NCBI GenBank assembly: GCA_905209435.1
Contig: CAJLTE010000018.1
Coordinates: forward strand, 1 to 40,013
Origin: an uncultured Blautia sp.
Lineage (GTDB): Bacteria; Bacillota_A; Clostridia; Lachnospirales; Lachnospiraceae
Direction of reading: 5' to 3'
DNA: 40,013 nucleotides
The notes beneath the pieces are model-generated. The model was not told where the DNA came from, did no database searches, and saw nothing but the letters and a program-made list of their open reading frames with translations. Below are positions 9,186 through 17,087 of the stretch, in pieces. A program made the translations under genes and the position numbers. Position 1 is the stretch's first letter; every line of letters starts with the position of its first letter.

Positions 9186-9227
9186 AAAAGGTGCACTTTC
9201 ACATCCCCCTGTAAAAGTACACCTTTT
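9186..9227 (-). terminator. bidirectional terminator after the NCS2 permease
   Basis: AAAAGGTGCACTTT pairs with AAAAGTACACCTTTT around a C-rich loop, flanked by A- and T-rich tracts on both sides. It lies 57 bp beyond the permease stop and so most likely ends that transcript. Confidence 0.85.
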
Positions 9228-9284
9228 CTTTTCCCATATTCAATTTTCTGATTTTTCCAAAGATATCATATAATTTTCCGCTCT

Positions 9285-10676
9285 TTATGCCCCAAACTCT
9301 TTATGATCTTCTTCAAGCTTCTGCTCAATTTCTATCTTTTTTTTTGCCTCTTCTTTCTGCTCATCCCGTGTTCTCGGAAGAATCACATTCAGAAGTACAG
9401 CAATGATAGTTGCAAGAACAACCGGTGATTTTCCAAAAATTGTTGTTACCCATGTCGGGAAACTTGCAAGTGCTGCTGTTGCCTGAGACACGCCCATTCC
9501 CAGTGCTGCTGCAAGTCCTACGATAGAGGAGTTACGATAATCCATCTCAGCAGAAGCAACCAGCTTCATACCTGTCATTGCGATAGATGCAAATACAGAT
9601 ACTGTCGCACCGCCCAGTACACACTGAGGAATAGTTGTCAGGATTGCTGAAAACTTCGGAACCAAACCTGCCACGCCGAGAATTGCTGCTGCAAGTCCCA
9701 GTACCCAGCGGTTGATAACCTTCGTGGTTGTAACGATACCTACGTTCTGGCTGTATGTAGCAGTCGGAAGTCCGCCGAGAAATGCACCTACAACGTTGGA
9801 AATACCATATCCTACAATACCTCTCTGAAGTTCATCATCCTTCGGAGTTCTGTCCATGGCACCGATAGTCGTTGCTGAGTAATCACCTATCGCCTGAATA
9901 GAGTTGATAGCAAACAAAATTCCAATTGCGACACAAGAAGACGGCTCGAACTTAATTCCGAAATGCATCAGAGACGGAAGCTGACAGACACCGGCCTCGC
10001 CAATGCTTGAGAAATCTACCATTCCAAACGGAATAGAAACTATATATCCCACGATAATACCGATCAGGATAGAAGCCAGTTTCCAGATACCCTTACCAAA
10101 ATGATTCAATGCTGTAACCACGATCAGTGTAAAAAATGCGATTGTCCAGTTCTGCCAGGAACCATAGTCCGGATTGCTGGTACCACCTGCCATATAATTA
10201 ATAGCTGTCGGATACAGGGAAAGGCCAATGGTAAATACAACCGTTCCTGTGATCAACGGTGGGAAGAACACCCGAATCTTCTTAACCAGCATACCCATGA
10301 CAACTGCCACGATACCACCAACGATCTCCGCGCCCATGATCGCTGCTATGCCGTACGATTCCGCTATCGCCTGCATACTTGGCACATAAGCAAAGCTGAC
10401 ACCCATGATAATAGGCAAGCCTGAGCCGATTGCAAATTTCGCCTTTCCACCAATTGGAAACAGCTGAAGCAAAGTTGATAATGCTGCAATGACCAGTGCT
10501 GACTGAATCAGGATAACCTGGTCCTCTCTGGAAAGTCCGCCCGGAACTGCTCCAGAAACAATGATCGCCGGTGTAACACAGCCCACGATCATGGCTACGA
10601 CATGCTGCATGGCAAGCGGTAAAGCCTCACTCATGCGGGGGATTCCGTCAGTTTCAAAAATACTGCCTCTCTTCAT
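9285..10676 (-). CDS. NCS2-family purine (xanthine/urate-type) permease
   Basis: A polytopic transporter of 463 aa with 12-14 predicted membrane segments, importing a nucleobase with a cation. Family landmarks are the N-terminal ALPLAMQHVVAM, a mid-protein QAIGDYSATT and the signature TYSQNVGIVTTTK, whose QNxGxxxxT pattern places it with xanthine/uric acid carriers rather than the uracil (UraA) branch. I chose the ATG at 10676, inside a longer open frame, because GGGAGG lies 6 nt before it and a good promoter lies 25-55 bp upstream. It is monocistronic. No purine riboswitch is visible. Exact substrate unproven. Confidence 0.9.
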   Translation of the reverse strand: MKRGSIFETDGIPRMSEALPLAMQHVVAMIVGCVTPAIIVSGAVPGGLSREDQVILIQSALVIAALSTLLQLFPIGGKAKFAIGSGLPIIMGVSFAYVPSMQAIAESYGIAAIMGAEIVGGIVAVVMGMLVKKIRVFFPPLITGTVVFTIGLSLYPTAINYMAGGTSNPDYGSWQNWTIAFFTLIVVTALNHFGKGIWKLASILIGIIVGYIVSIPFGMVDFSSIGEAGVCQLPSLMHFGIKFEPSSCVAIGILFAINSIQAIGDYSATTIGAMDRTPKDDELQRGIVGYGISNVVGAFLGGLPTATYSQNVGIVTTTKVINRWVLGLAAAILGVAGLVPKFSAILTTIPQCVLGGATVSVFASIAMTGMKLVASAEMDYRNSSIVGLAAALGMGVSQATAALASFPTWVTTIFGKSPVVLATIIAVLLNVILPRTRDEQKEEAKKKIEIEQKLEEDHKEFGA

Positions 10677-10701
10677 AATTGCCTCCCAAATTCTTTTGTA
10701 T

Positions 10702-10744
10702 ATTGTAACATTTTTTGCTCTAAAAAACAATTAGGCCGCCTAAT
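10702..10744 (-). promoter_or_regulatory. permease promoter with palindromic operator
   Basis: On the minus strand, TTGTTT (10725-10730) and TACAAT (10702-10707) are separated by 17 bp. Abutting the -35 is a perfect palindrome with 7-bp arms and a 1-bp centre, ATTAGGC-C-GCCTAAT on the plus strand at 10730-10744. Its position suggests an operator for a repressor or activator responding to purines; the regulator is not recognisable here. Confidence 0.7.
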
Positions 10745-10813
10745 AATTTTTGTTTTAAAACTATACAATATTTATCCTGTAAATTTGGTAACTATTTTAA
10801 CCACAGACTTACC

Positions 10814-10979
10814 ACTAGTGTGCCGACAAGTTGATTCTTGAAACAATCTTGCAGGATAAATTTTTTATTTCAAGGCGGAGGAAGGAGGCGTAGCGGTGGC
10901 TACGGCGACCGACGACAACGCGGAAATAAGAAATTTAGACGCGAGATTGTTCAAGAAATCAACTTGTTGGTACACTAGT
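10814..10979. repeat. 166-bp long palindromic element C
   Basis: The arms ACTAGTGTGCCGACAAGTTG and TCAACTTGTTGGTACACTAGT bracket a further stem (TTGAAACAATCT with AGATTGTTCAA). The centre is GC-rich with a GTAGC-GGTG-GCTAC hairpin and GGCGGAGGAAGGAGGCG. It differs from elements A and B in sequence. It lies upstream of the permease promoter and directly abuts the short repeat at 10978. No open frame. Confidence 0.8.
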
Positions 10980-11031
10980 CAAACAGATATTCACAATTGA
11001 AGCAGGGGACTTACTTGATTTGGTAAAAAAA
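10978..11031 (+). repeat. short palindromic intergenic repeat, copy 2
   Basis: The cleanest short copy: GTCAAACAGATATTCACAAT, then TGAAGCAGGGGACTTACTTG and ATTTGG with an A-run. It is sandwiched between palindrome C and hairpin B, sharing a few bases with the end of C. Confidence 0.75.
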
Positions 11032-11033
11032 CA

Positions 11034-11236
11034 GCGTAGAAAAATAGTTCATTACGTATGCATTTGCAGGATATTTAGATATTCTTAGCTGGTCAAAATC
11101 TGCGTTATGAGACATCAGGGTCACTGTCTGAGCGAAGCGAGTTTGACCTTGATGCCTCATGCCCTTAGCAGATTTTGAGCAACTTAGAATATCTTAATGT
11201 CCGAAACTGCATACGTAATGAACTATTTTTCTACGC
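11034..11236 (-). repeat. long palindromic hairpin element, copy B
   Basis: A 203-bp palindrome with perfect 29-bp outer arms (11034-11062, 11208-11236). Read on the minus strand it matches copy A: same order of GTTTCGGACA, TAAGATATTCTA, GTCAAACTCGCT, CAGACAGTGAC, CTCATAACGCA, CTAAGAATATCTAA and ATCCTGCAAATGC. The outer and inner stems carry different sequence, yet both arms remain complementary. It lies 18 nt past the S8 peptidase stop, the same distance and relative orientation as copy A to the ABC gene. Confidence 0.85.
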
Positions 11237-11254
11237 GTCCCCCTGTCAAAAAAA

Positions 11255-13000
11255 CTAACTGATAACCTCAAACGTATGATACAAATCCAATCTCCCATAT
11301 CCCCATCCTGGATTAGGATACTCCATCTGCTCTTCCCTGACTGCCCCTTTCTGCAGATAAAACTTCACAGTATTCCCCGAAGCATAAGGAATGTTTCCCC
11401 TCACAATCGCCCACTCCAGCACCAATGCAGCTGCCCCTGCAGTAATCGCCGCCGCCAGACTGCTTCCTGAAGCTTTCCCAAACGCTCCTCCGGACAATGG
11501 AATGATCAGGTCCACCCCTGGTGCTGCCAGATCCGGTGTCACCTGATTATTCGGAGTAAAGCCTCTCCCTGCCTGAAAATACAGACTGTTGTCCCGATAC
11601 TGATAAGCTGTCGCAGTAATACTTCTGGTCGAATCTCCCGGAGCAGTAACTGTAGTATAAGGAGTCGACTCCAGAAAATAAGTATCCGGAGAGATCAGCC
11701 CCTGAACAGGGAGCCACATATGAAATCTGCTGCCCGGTCCCTCCTTTTTGCTGACATTTATCTTCCATATTCCCGCTGCCGGATGAAAAAAGCGAAAATA
11801 GATCAACTGCTTTCCTGTCAGCCGTTCCATTCTCACATAATTGATCAACACCTTTGTTTCCACAAAAATAAAGCTTAATTCCTGTGTTCCTGCACCAAGA
11901 GAACTACTCACATACAAAGTTTCTCCTGCAGGTGACTGAACAGATATTCCGTAATCATCCGGCGGATCGCCCCAGCATTCCATCGAAAATCCCTGTTCCC
12001 CCTCTGCGATACGTAATTCCACAATATTCTGATTTCTGCCTCCATTCAATTCTGCTGTATAATGATGCTGGGCAGCGCCTTCATTTCCTGCAGCTACAGA
12101 CACCGACACCTGAGAATCTTCATTAATATAATCCACATATCTGCTCAGTTCACTGTCTCCAATATGTGCTCCCTGACTTGTGCCTAGTCCCAGACAAACA
12201 GAAATCGGCATTCCCATCGACTTGGCCATCTTTACAGCAAAAGAGATTCCCAACATAATATCATTCTCCTGAAACACCTCTGCCTGAGGCGGATACTGAT
12301 AAAATTCCCGCAGATAAGACTTCGCCGTTTTTAATTTAACCACAATGATCGTTGCTTTTGGTGCTGCTCCTGAGAAATTTTCGGCAGGGACAAAATTCCC
12401 GGCTGCCAGCCCTGCCATAGCTGTACCATGTCCGTTTTCATCCACAGATGGCACGATTTCCCGCGGATTCTCATCAATTAACGCACGATTTATATCCTTT
12501 CTGGTAAAAACTTTTCCATAAGGAACCCTTTCATCTTCTCCGCCTATGATAGTCTGATCCCAGATATATGCGATCCGGCTCACATCACCGCTGCGAAATA
12601 TTGAATTCATATAATCGATTCCGGAATCTATTACTGCGATAACAGTTCCTTCTCCCTGCAGATTCAAATAAGGATGATTATTTAACCTGGTGATTCCGGA
12701 CGCATTCAAAGCATCCACATCCATAAATGTATAACATTTTGGCAGCGACGCATACGTATATGAATTAATTTCCAACGGTCCGATTTCATTCAACGGAACA
12801 TATAAAATTCCAAACATTTCATTAACAGGAAGAAATTGTGCATCTGGTCTGTTTTCGTAATCTCCCCCTGTATTTTGTCCGTGTTTCACAATAAAATCCC
12901 CGTACTGTTCATCCTGTGCCGGTGGTATAGACGGCTCAGGCTGAATGCCGGGGATTTCCTCCTGCTGTATCTGCATCTCAAAATCGTCAGGTCCGAACAT
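11255..13000 (-). CDS. S8 family subtilisin-like serine peptidase
   Basis: A 581-aa subtilase with the catalytic Asp in VIDSGIDY (about residue 125), His in DENGHGTAMAG (about 191) and Ser in ASGSSLAAA (about 513). The oxyanion region is AAGNEGAAQHH. About 120 residues lie between the conserved GNEG and the later PGDS segment, an insertion typical of Csp-like clostridial S8 peptidases, which process germination or surface proteins. There is no obvious secretion signal, so a spore-associated or intracellular role is possible. The triad looks intact. GGGAGGA sits 6 nt before the ATG. It is followed by hairpin element B. Confidence 0.9.
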   Translation of the reverse strand: MFGPDDFEMQIQQEEIPGIQPEPSIPPAQDEQYGDFIVKHGQNTGGDYENRPDAQFLPVNEMFGILYVPLNEIGPLEINSYTYASLPKCYTFMDVDALNASGITRLNNHPYLNLQGEGTVIAVIDSGIDYMNSIFRSGDVSRIAYIWDQTIIGGEDERVPYGKVFTRKDINRALIDENPREIVPSVDENGHGTAMAGLAAGNFVPAENFSGAAPKATIIVVKLKTAKSYLREFYQYPPQAEVFQENDIMLGISFAVKMAKSMGMPISVCLGLGTSQGAHIGDSELSRYVDYINEDSQVSVSVAAGNEGAAQHHYTAELNGGRNQNIVELRIAEGEQGFSMECWGDPPDDYGISVQSPAGETLYVSSSLGAGTQELSFIFVETKVLINYVRMERLTGKQLIYFRFFHPAAGIWKINVSKKEGPGSRFHMWLPVQGLISPDTYFLESTPYTTVTAPGDSTRSITATAYQYRDNSLYFQAGRGFTPNNQVTPDLAAPGVDLIIPLSGGAFGKASGSSLAAAITAGAAALVLEWAIVRGNIPYASGNTVKFYLQKGAVREEQMEYPNPGWGYGRLDLYHTFEVIS

Positions 13001-13066
13001 TGCTGTCCTCCCGTAATTTTTTATACATGATATGTGCAGTATTCATTTTTTATGCCAATTTTTATT

Positions 13067-13828
13067 TTAGTTGCAATACTGCTTTTTCGTTACCCTGGCT
13101 GCAGTCAGCAATGCCACTCCGGCTGCCGCCGTAAAAATACTGATAAATTGTGAAGTAGAAAGTATACCCACACTTCCTCTCTCAATATCACCTCTGAAGA
13201 ATTCAATCACAAATCTTCCTATACTATAAAAAATCAGATAGCACGCAGCCACCTGCCCGTCTGTTTTTTTATGCTTCGCCACATAAAGCAACAGCAAAAA
13301 ATGAACAAAATCCAGAACACTGGAATAAATCTGCGTCGGTATCAGAGGAACATTATTCGGTGCAAAATCCGAATTTGTAAAAGTAATCGCCAGTGCTCCT
13401 GAGGTCTCCTTTCCATAACAGCAGCCTGCAAGGAAACATCCAATCCTGCCAAATCCCTGTGCCAGCGCGATTGACGGCATCATCAGATCAAAGTATTCCA
13501 GAAATTTCAGCTTCTTTATCATACAATACATCCATCCCATCAGAATTCCTCCAATGATCCCACCGTAAACTACAAACCCGTCTGAACTGATCAACTGCCT
13601 CGGATTCTGAAGAAACTCCCGCCAGTTGGTGATCCAGAACAGGATCTTCGCAGATGCAAATCCCCCAATAGCACACCACACCACAAGATAAAAAATATGT
13701 TCATACGCAAGATTCAGTTTACGTGCCCTCTGCTCCGCCACAAACCATGCTGCCAGGACACCCATGGCAATCATAAAACCATATCCGTAAACAGTCAGCG
13801 GTCCTATATGCAATAATTCATTATGCAT
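13067..13828 (-). CDS. lgt: prolipoprotein diacylglyceryl transferase
   Basis: A membrane enzyme of 253 aa that transfers diacylglycerol from phosphatidylglycerol to the lipobox cysteine of prolipoproteins. Seven membrane segments are apparent. The conserved Lgt start (IGPLTVYGYGFMIAMGV), the GGIIGGILMGW stretch and the core GRIGCFLAGCCYGKE are present; the latter is the cysteine-containing variant of the classical GRxxNFxNxE signature. The C-terminal RFVIEFFRGD is also typical. It lies downstream of the arginase-like gene, with a copy of the short repeat in the gap. Window targets would include the TAXI lipoprotein. Confidence 0.93.
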   Translation of the reverse strand: MHNELLHIGPLTVYGYGFMIAMGVLAAWFVAEQRARKLNLAYEHIFYLVVWCAIGGFASAKILFWITNWREFLQNPRQLISSDGFVVYGGIIGGILMGWMYCMIKKLKFLEYFDLMMPSIALAQGFGRIGCFLAGCCYGKETSGALAITFTNSDFAPNNVPLIPTQIYSSVLDFVHFLLLLYVAKHKKTDGQVAACYLIFYSIGRFVIEFFRGDIERGSVGILSTSQFISIFTAAAGVALLTAARVTKKQYCN

Positions 13829-13850
13829 TTCTCAAATCCTCTCTATATCT

Positions 13851-13876
13851 GAATCAAACGGATATTCACAATCCGC
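13851..13876 (+). repeat. short palindromic intergenic repeat, partial copy 3
   Basis: GAATCAAACGGATATTCACA then ATCCGC is the left half of the repeat family, in the lgt/arginase gap. The right half (CAGGGGACTTACTTG) is missing. Confidence 0.55.
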
Positions 13877-13881
13877 CTTTC

Positions 13882-14700
13882 TCATTTTTCCATACATTCA
13901 CATTCTGTATAAGCTGTCAAAATCTTCAGCAGCTTCTCATTTGCAAAGTCATTCGCTTCATTCTCATGTAAAGCCTCTGCATCCGCTTCTCCACAGATAT
14001 CCACACCTGCAATCCTTCCCCCGGTTTCTTTTGCACATTCCAGTACTGTCTGTACACCGGACAGCAACGTTTCCAGCTGCATATCTCCCTGACTCCATGT
14101 AGTCTGTACATCTTCACTACAGAGCACATCCTTATCAATAGAAATATACAACGGCAGACAATTCTCAAACCTGCTCCAGTTACACTCTCTGGTAACCGTA
14201 TCTCTGAGAAAAGCATTTATCTCCGTCGCAGTCATCTCCTGAAGTCTCTCTCTGGAAAGAAATGTCACTCTCTCTTTCAGCTCTTCTTCTACCTGCCCAT
14301 AAGCTGCTTCATCCGGTCCAATGAGGATCACATGTTTCAGGTACTCCAACTCCTCCAGAGACGCTGCGATCCATCCTCCGCAGGACAAAATACCGCCAAA
14401 AGCAGGCGGCTGCATATCTGTGTGATTATCATAGACCAGCAGAATGAATGGCTCTCTCATTCCCGCCAGCCAAAGTCTTGTCATATAGTGATAATTGCCG
14501 GAATCGATAAAATGAATTCCGGCAACCGAATAATTTTCTGTTTTATTGTTGATCTCTGCAATTGCTTCGTCATCACAATAGCAATTAGTTCCACAAATAT
14601 CCTGAACCTCAATCCAGGACACCTGTCTTTTTTTCCAGAATTCTTCTTCCTTATAGATTCCGGAAAAATTCATGAGTACAATTGGTGTCTGTTCCTGCAT
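13882..14700 (-). CDS. arginase/ureohydrolase-fold protein
   Basis: A 272-aa protein with the metal-binding layout of the arginase/agmatinase/formiminoglutamase fold: YDNHTDM near residue 100 (canonical DAHxD), SIDKDVL near 195 (canonical SxDxDxxDP) and GVDICGE near 245. The usual N-terminal GGDHS metal motif is replaced by something like IDSGNYHYM, so metal coordination may differ. It belongs to a divergent Firmicutes group with no proven substrate. It starts 7 nt after the DUF308 gene stop, so the two are co-transcribed. The fold is likely; the reaction is uncertain. Confidence 0.75.
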   Translation of the reverse strand: MQEQTPIVLMNFSGIYKEEEFWKKRQVSWIEVQDICGTNCYCDDEAIAEINNKTENYSVAGIHFIDSGNYHYMTRLWLAGMREPFILLVYDNHTDMQPPAFGGILSCGGWIAASLEELEYLKHVILIGPDEAAYGQVEEELKERVTFLSRERLQEMTATEINAFLRDTVTRECNWSRFENCLPLYISIDKDVLCSEDVQTTWSQGDMQLETLLSGVQTVLECAKETGGRIAGVDICGEADAEALHENEANDFANEKLLKILTAYTECECMEK

Positions 14701-14707
14701 GCTTCAC

Positions 14708-15565
14708 TCAATCCTTCCATTCTTCCAGTGGTTCGTCGTGATTATTCAACATTTCCCTGATTTCTCTTCCCGGACTCTCCACATCTTCTTCTGTCTTGTT
14801 CACCTGTCCTTCCAGAACAGCATCCGCATCTGCCGCATCCGCAGTCTGAACAGTTTCTTCTTCCAGTCTGGTCTCTGAAGTCTGAATTTCTGTATCTGCC
14901 GCTGGACGCTCATCGACTGCAGGCTTCTCCTTCTCCGGTACAGCAATTTCTTTATCTTCTGCTTTACTTTCTGTAAACCTGTCGTAATCTGTCTCTTCCA
15001 TCTCTCCCGCAGCCTGAAGTTTCTCTGCCTTTCTCATTCCTGTACGAAGCATGACCAGAAATACGATATCCGCCACACCATCCGCAGCCAGAATAATTCC
15101 AGAAAACAGAATCATCTTCTTTACACCCAGGAAAAAATAAAACAGCATGGAAATACCAAGCACAATGAAGATCACGCTGCCGATAAATAATGCTTTCCAG
15201 CGTCCTCTTTCCGCTTTCTTCAGTCTGTAGCTTCCCTTAATCTTCCAGATACTGTCAACCAACACAAAAGCACCTAATAAATAAGGAAGAATCTTAATCA
15301 CTATCTGCGGTGTAAAAAAAAGAAAAACGCCCAGCACCATAACAATTACACCTGTAAATAAATCCAGGATCGTCGCTTTCTCTTTCTCTGCCGCATAAAT
15401 CACAATATGGTAAATCCCTGCTGCAATCATCACCAGACCAAATATAATCTTACAGATGATATTCACAGTCTGATCTGGTATCAGGATCAGACACAGGCCA
15501 AACGCCAGATAAAAAACTGACGAAATGATCTCCCCCCTAAAAATTTTCGAGACTCTTTTTCCCAC
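14708..15565 (-). CDS. DUF308 (HdeD-like) membrane protein with acidic tail
   Basis: A 285-aa protein: residues ~1-175 hold six hydrophobic segments in paired repeats, as in HdeD/DUF308 proteins. Residues ~190-285 are a long, Glu- and Asp-rich hydrophilic tail (EMEETDYDRFTESKAEDKE and so on), likely cytoplasmic and disordered. I place the start at a GTG because AGGAGGG lies about 7 nt before it and the first membrane segment follows after ~15 residues; an upstream TTG (15745) has no such site. HdeD proteins are tied to acid or envelope stress in other bacteria; here the role is unknown. Divergent from the O-acetylation operon. Confidence 0.8.
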   Translation of the reverse strand: MGKRVSKIFRGEIISSVFYLAFGLCLILIPDQTVNIICKIIFGLVMIAAGIYHIVIYAAEKEKATILDLFTGVIVMVLGVFLFFTPQIVIKILPYLLGAFVLVDSIWKIKGSYRLKKAERGRWKALFIGSVIFIVLGISMLFYFFLGVKKMILFSGIILAADGVADIVFLVMLRTGMRKAEKLQAAGEMEETDYDRFTESKAEDKEIAVPEKEKPAVDERPAADTEIQTSETRLEEETVQTADAADADAVLEGQVNKTEEDVESPGREIREMLNNHDEPLEEWKD

Positions 15566-15592
15566 AAGTATTCCCTCCTGACTGTATGAATT

Positions 15593-15635
15593 ACTTCTTA
15601 AAAAGAAGTATACCCCCTTTCTGTCTGCCCGTCCA
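15593..15635 (-). promoter_or_regulatory. DUF308 promoter overlapped by a palindrome
   Basis: Minus-strand TGGACG (15630-15635) and TATACT (15607-15612) with a 17-bp spacer. A perfect palindrome, ACTTCTT-AAA-AAGAAGT (15593-15609), covers the edge of the -10 and the start site, a typical repressor position. Confidence 0.55.
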
Positions 15636-15677
15636 CATACAACTGAACGACTTTGTGTAAATTTTGTGAATTTTTGC

Positions 15678-15705
15678 TTGAAGTTTTTTCCTGTCGTATT
15701 ATAAT
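15678..15705 (+). promoter_or_regulatory. promoter of the O-acetylation operon
   Basis: TTGAAG (15678-15683) and a perfect TATAAT (15700-15705), 16-bp spacer, about 80 bp before the SGNH gene. It is back to back with the DUF308 promoter. Confidence 0.7.
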
Positions 15706-15783
15706 GGATTCGAAATATGTCATAAAATGGGGAATTTCCCCACAAGAGCCTGCACAGATTCCAGGCTCTGGGAAGGATTTACT

Positions 15784-16578
15784 TTGAAGAAGCAACCAAT
15801 GAATAAAATTTTGTTTTTAATCCCTGCTGGTGTTATACTTGCCGGTGCCTTCATATTCCTGAGCACGCACAGCCACGGGGATGATTCTGTCTGTAAGGAA
15901 AATGTAGCCCGTCTTCAGGCTCTGGAGAGTGCGGATATTTCTCAGACAGAGCAGCAGCTCCAGAATCTTAATCAGACTGCTGCCTCTTCCGATTCAGCTG
16001 ACAGTACAGCAGATTCGGACACTGCTGTATTAAGTGATATTGAAATCCGTCAGGCATTCGCGGGCAGTGTCATCATCGGTGATTCTATCACGGAATCTAT
16101 CGTAGAATATGGATACCTGGATACAGACGTCGTAGTCAGCAAGCGAGGATTGAATGTAGGCGCTGCCGATGACCAGATCAGCACTGCAATCAGTCTGAAC
16201 CCGACCCATGTATTTATGGCTTTCGGTTCCAACGATCTTGAAATATATGGATCCGCTGCCTCAGAATTTATCGATGCCTACAAAGCACAGATAAAGAAAA
16301 TTCAGACTGCACTGCCAGATGTCCCAATTTATATTAACTGCATCCTGCCCATTACGGACGAGGCAATCGCACAAACTCCTGACCTTGGCTATTATTCCGA
16401 TTACAATGAAGGACTTGTAAGTCTCTGTCAGGAAATGGGCTGTACCTTTATTGACAATACATCTATTGTAGAAAGCAGTTCTGAAAATCTGTATGAACCA
16501 GACGGTGAACATGTAATTCAGGACTATTATCCGAAATGGCTTTCTCATATGGCACAGACAGCGGGGTTACAGGCATGA
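15784..16578 (+). CDS. secreted SGNH/GDSL-type esterase
   Basis: A 264-aa membrane-anchored or secreted SGNH hydrolase. After a basic N-terminus there is one hydrophobic segment (ILFLIPAGVILAGAFIFL), then a Ser/Asp-rich linker, then the catalytic domain with block I VIIGDSIT (nucleophile Ser), block III AFGSNDLE and block V EPDGEHV (Asp/His). I prefer the TTG at 15784, which has AAGGA 6-7 nt before it; the ATG at 15799 is an alternative with a weaker site. Leading an operon with an MBOAT and an AlgX-like protein, it probably adds or removes O-acetyl groups on a surface glycan. Confidence 0.85.
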   Translation: MKKQPMNKILFLIPAGVILAGAFIFLSTHSHGDDSVCKENVARLQALESADISQTEQQLQNLNQTAASSDSADSTADSDTAVLSDIEIRQAFAGSVIIGDSITESIVEYGYLDTDVVVSKRGLNVGAADDQISTAISLNPTHVFMAFGSNDLEIYGSAASEFIDAYKAQIKKIQTALPDVPIYINCILPITDEAIAQTPDLGYYSDYNEGLVSLCQEMGCTFIDNTSIVESSSENLYEPDGEHVIQDYYPKWLSHMAQTAGLQA

Positions 16579-17051
16579 AAAAATATCTTCATATTATAAT
16601 AAAAAGCGGTCTTGTTATTTTCCTGGCAGTATATCTCACTGTCCTTTATACTTCCGACAGTGCCAAAAATATACCAATGGACACGATCGCACAAAGCATG
16701 GAACAGGATTCAGCCATCACTTCACTGAATCAGGAAAACCGTACAGATCTGAAACACTACTATCAGACCGATGACCGCAGCATTGACGGCTATTTCTTCT
16801 ACAAAGCGGCCTCCCCTATGGCAGTGGAGGAAATCTGTGTTATGAAAGCAAGGGATAATGCTCAGGCAGCGACGCTGCTTGAAAGTGCCAATTCTCATCT
16901 TTCCAGCCAGAAACAGGTATTCGAAGGATACGGCACAGATCAGATGGCTCTTTTAAATAATGCAGCAGTAGGTAAGAAGGGAAACTATGTCTATTATATG
17001 TGTGGAGCCGATGCACAAAAATGGCGCAGCGCATTCCTTTCCTTAATATAG
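16575..17051 (+). CDS. DUF4358-like membrane-anchored protein
   Basis: A 158-aa protein with an N-terminal membrane segment (SGLVIFLAVYLTVLYTS) and an extracytoplasmic domain resembling DUF4358 (EICVMKARDNAQ, then VFEGYGTDQMALLNNAAV, then GNYVYYMCG). Its ATG overlaps the stop of the esterase gene (ATGA), so translation is probably coupled. There is no lipobox cysteine. DUF4358 proteins have no known function but recur beside MBOAT/AlgX-type genes in Lachnospiraceae from general familiarity, so an accessory role in glycan acetylation is inferred. Confidence 0.75.
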   Translation: MKKYLHIIIKSGLVIFLAVYLTVLYTSDSAKNIPMDTIAQSMEQDSAITSLNQENRTDLKHYYQTDDRSIDGYFFYKAASPMAVEEICVMKARDNAQAATLLESANSHLSSQKQVFEGYGTDQMALLNNAAVGKKGNYVYYMCGADAQKWRSAFLSLI

Positions 17052-17087
17052 TATCCCGGATAACATCCAGATTGGAGAACTTATAAT

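Noticed and set aside
10677..10813. Purine riboswitch upstream of the NCS2 permease
   Set aside because: The distance from the promoter to the start is under 30 nt, too short for an aptamer, and the conserved core is absent.
9043..11236. CRISPR array
   Set aside because: The repeats are few, unevenly spaced, palindromic and in differing orientations, with no regular spacers or cas genes.
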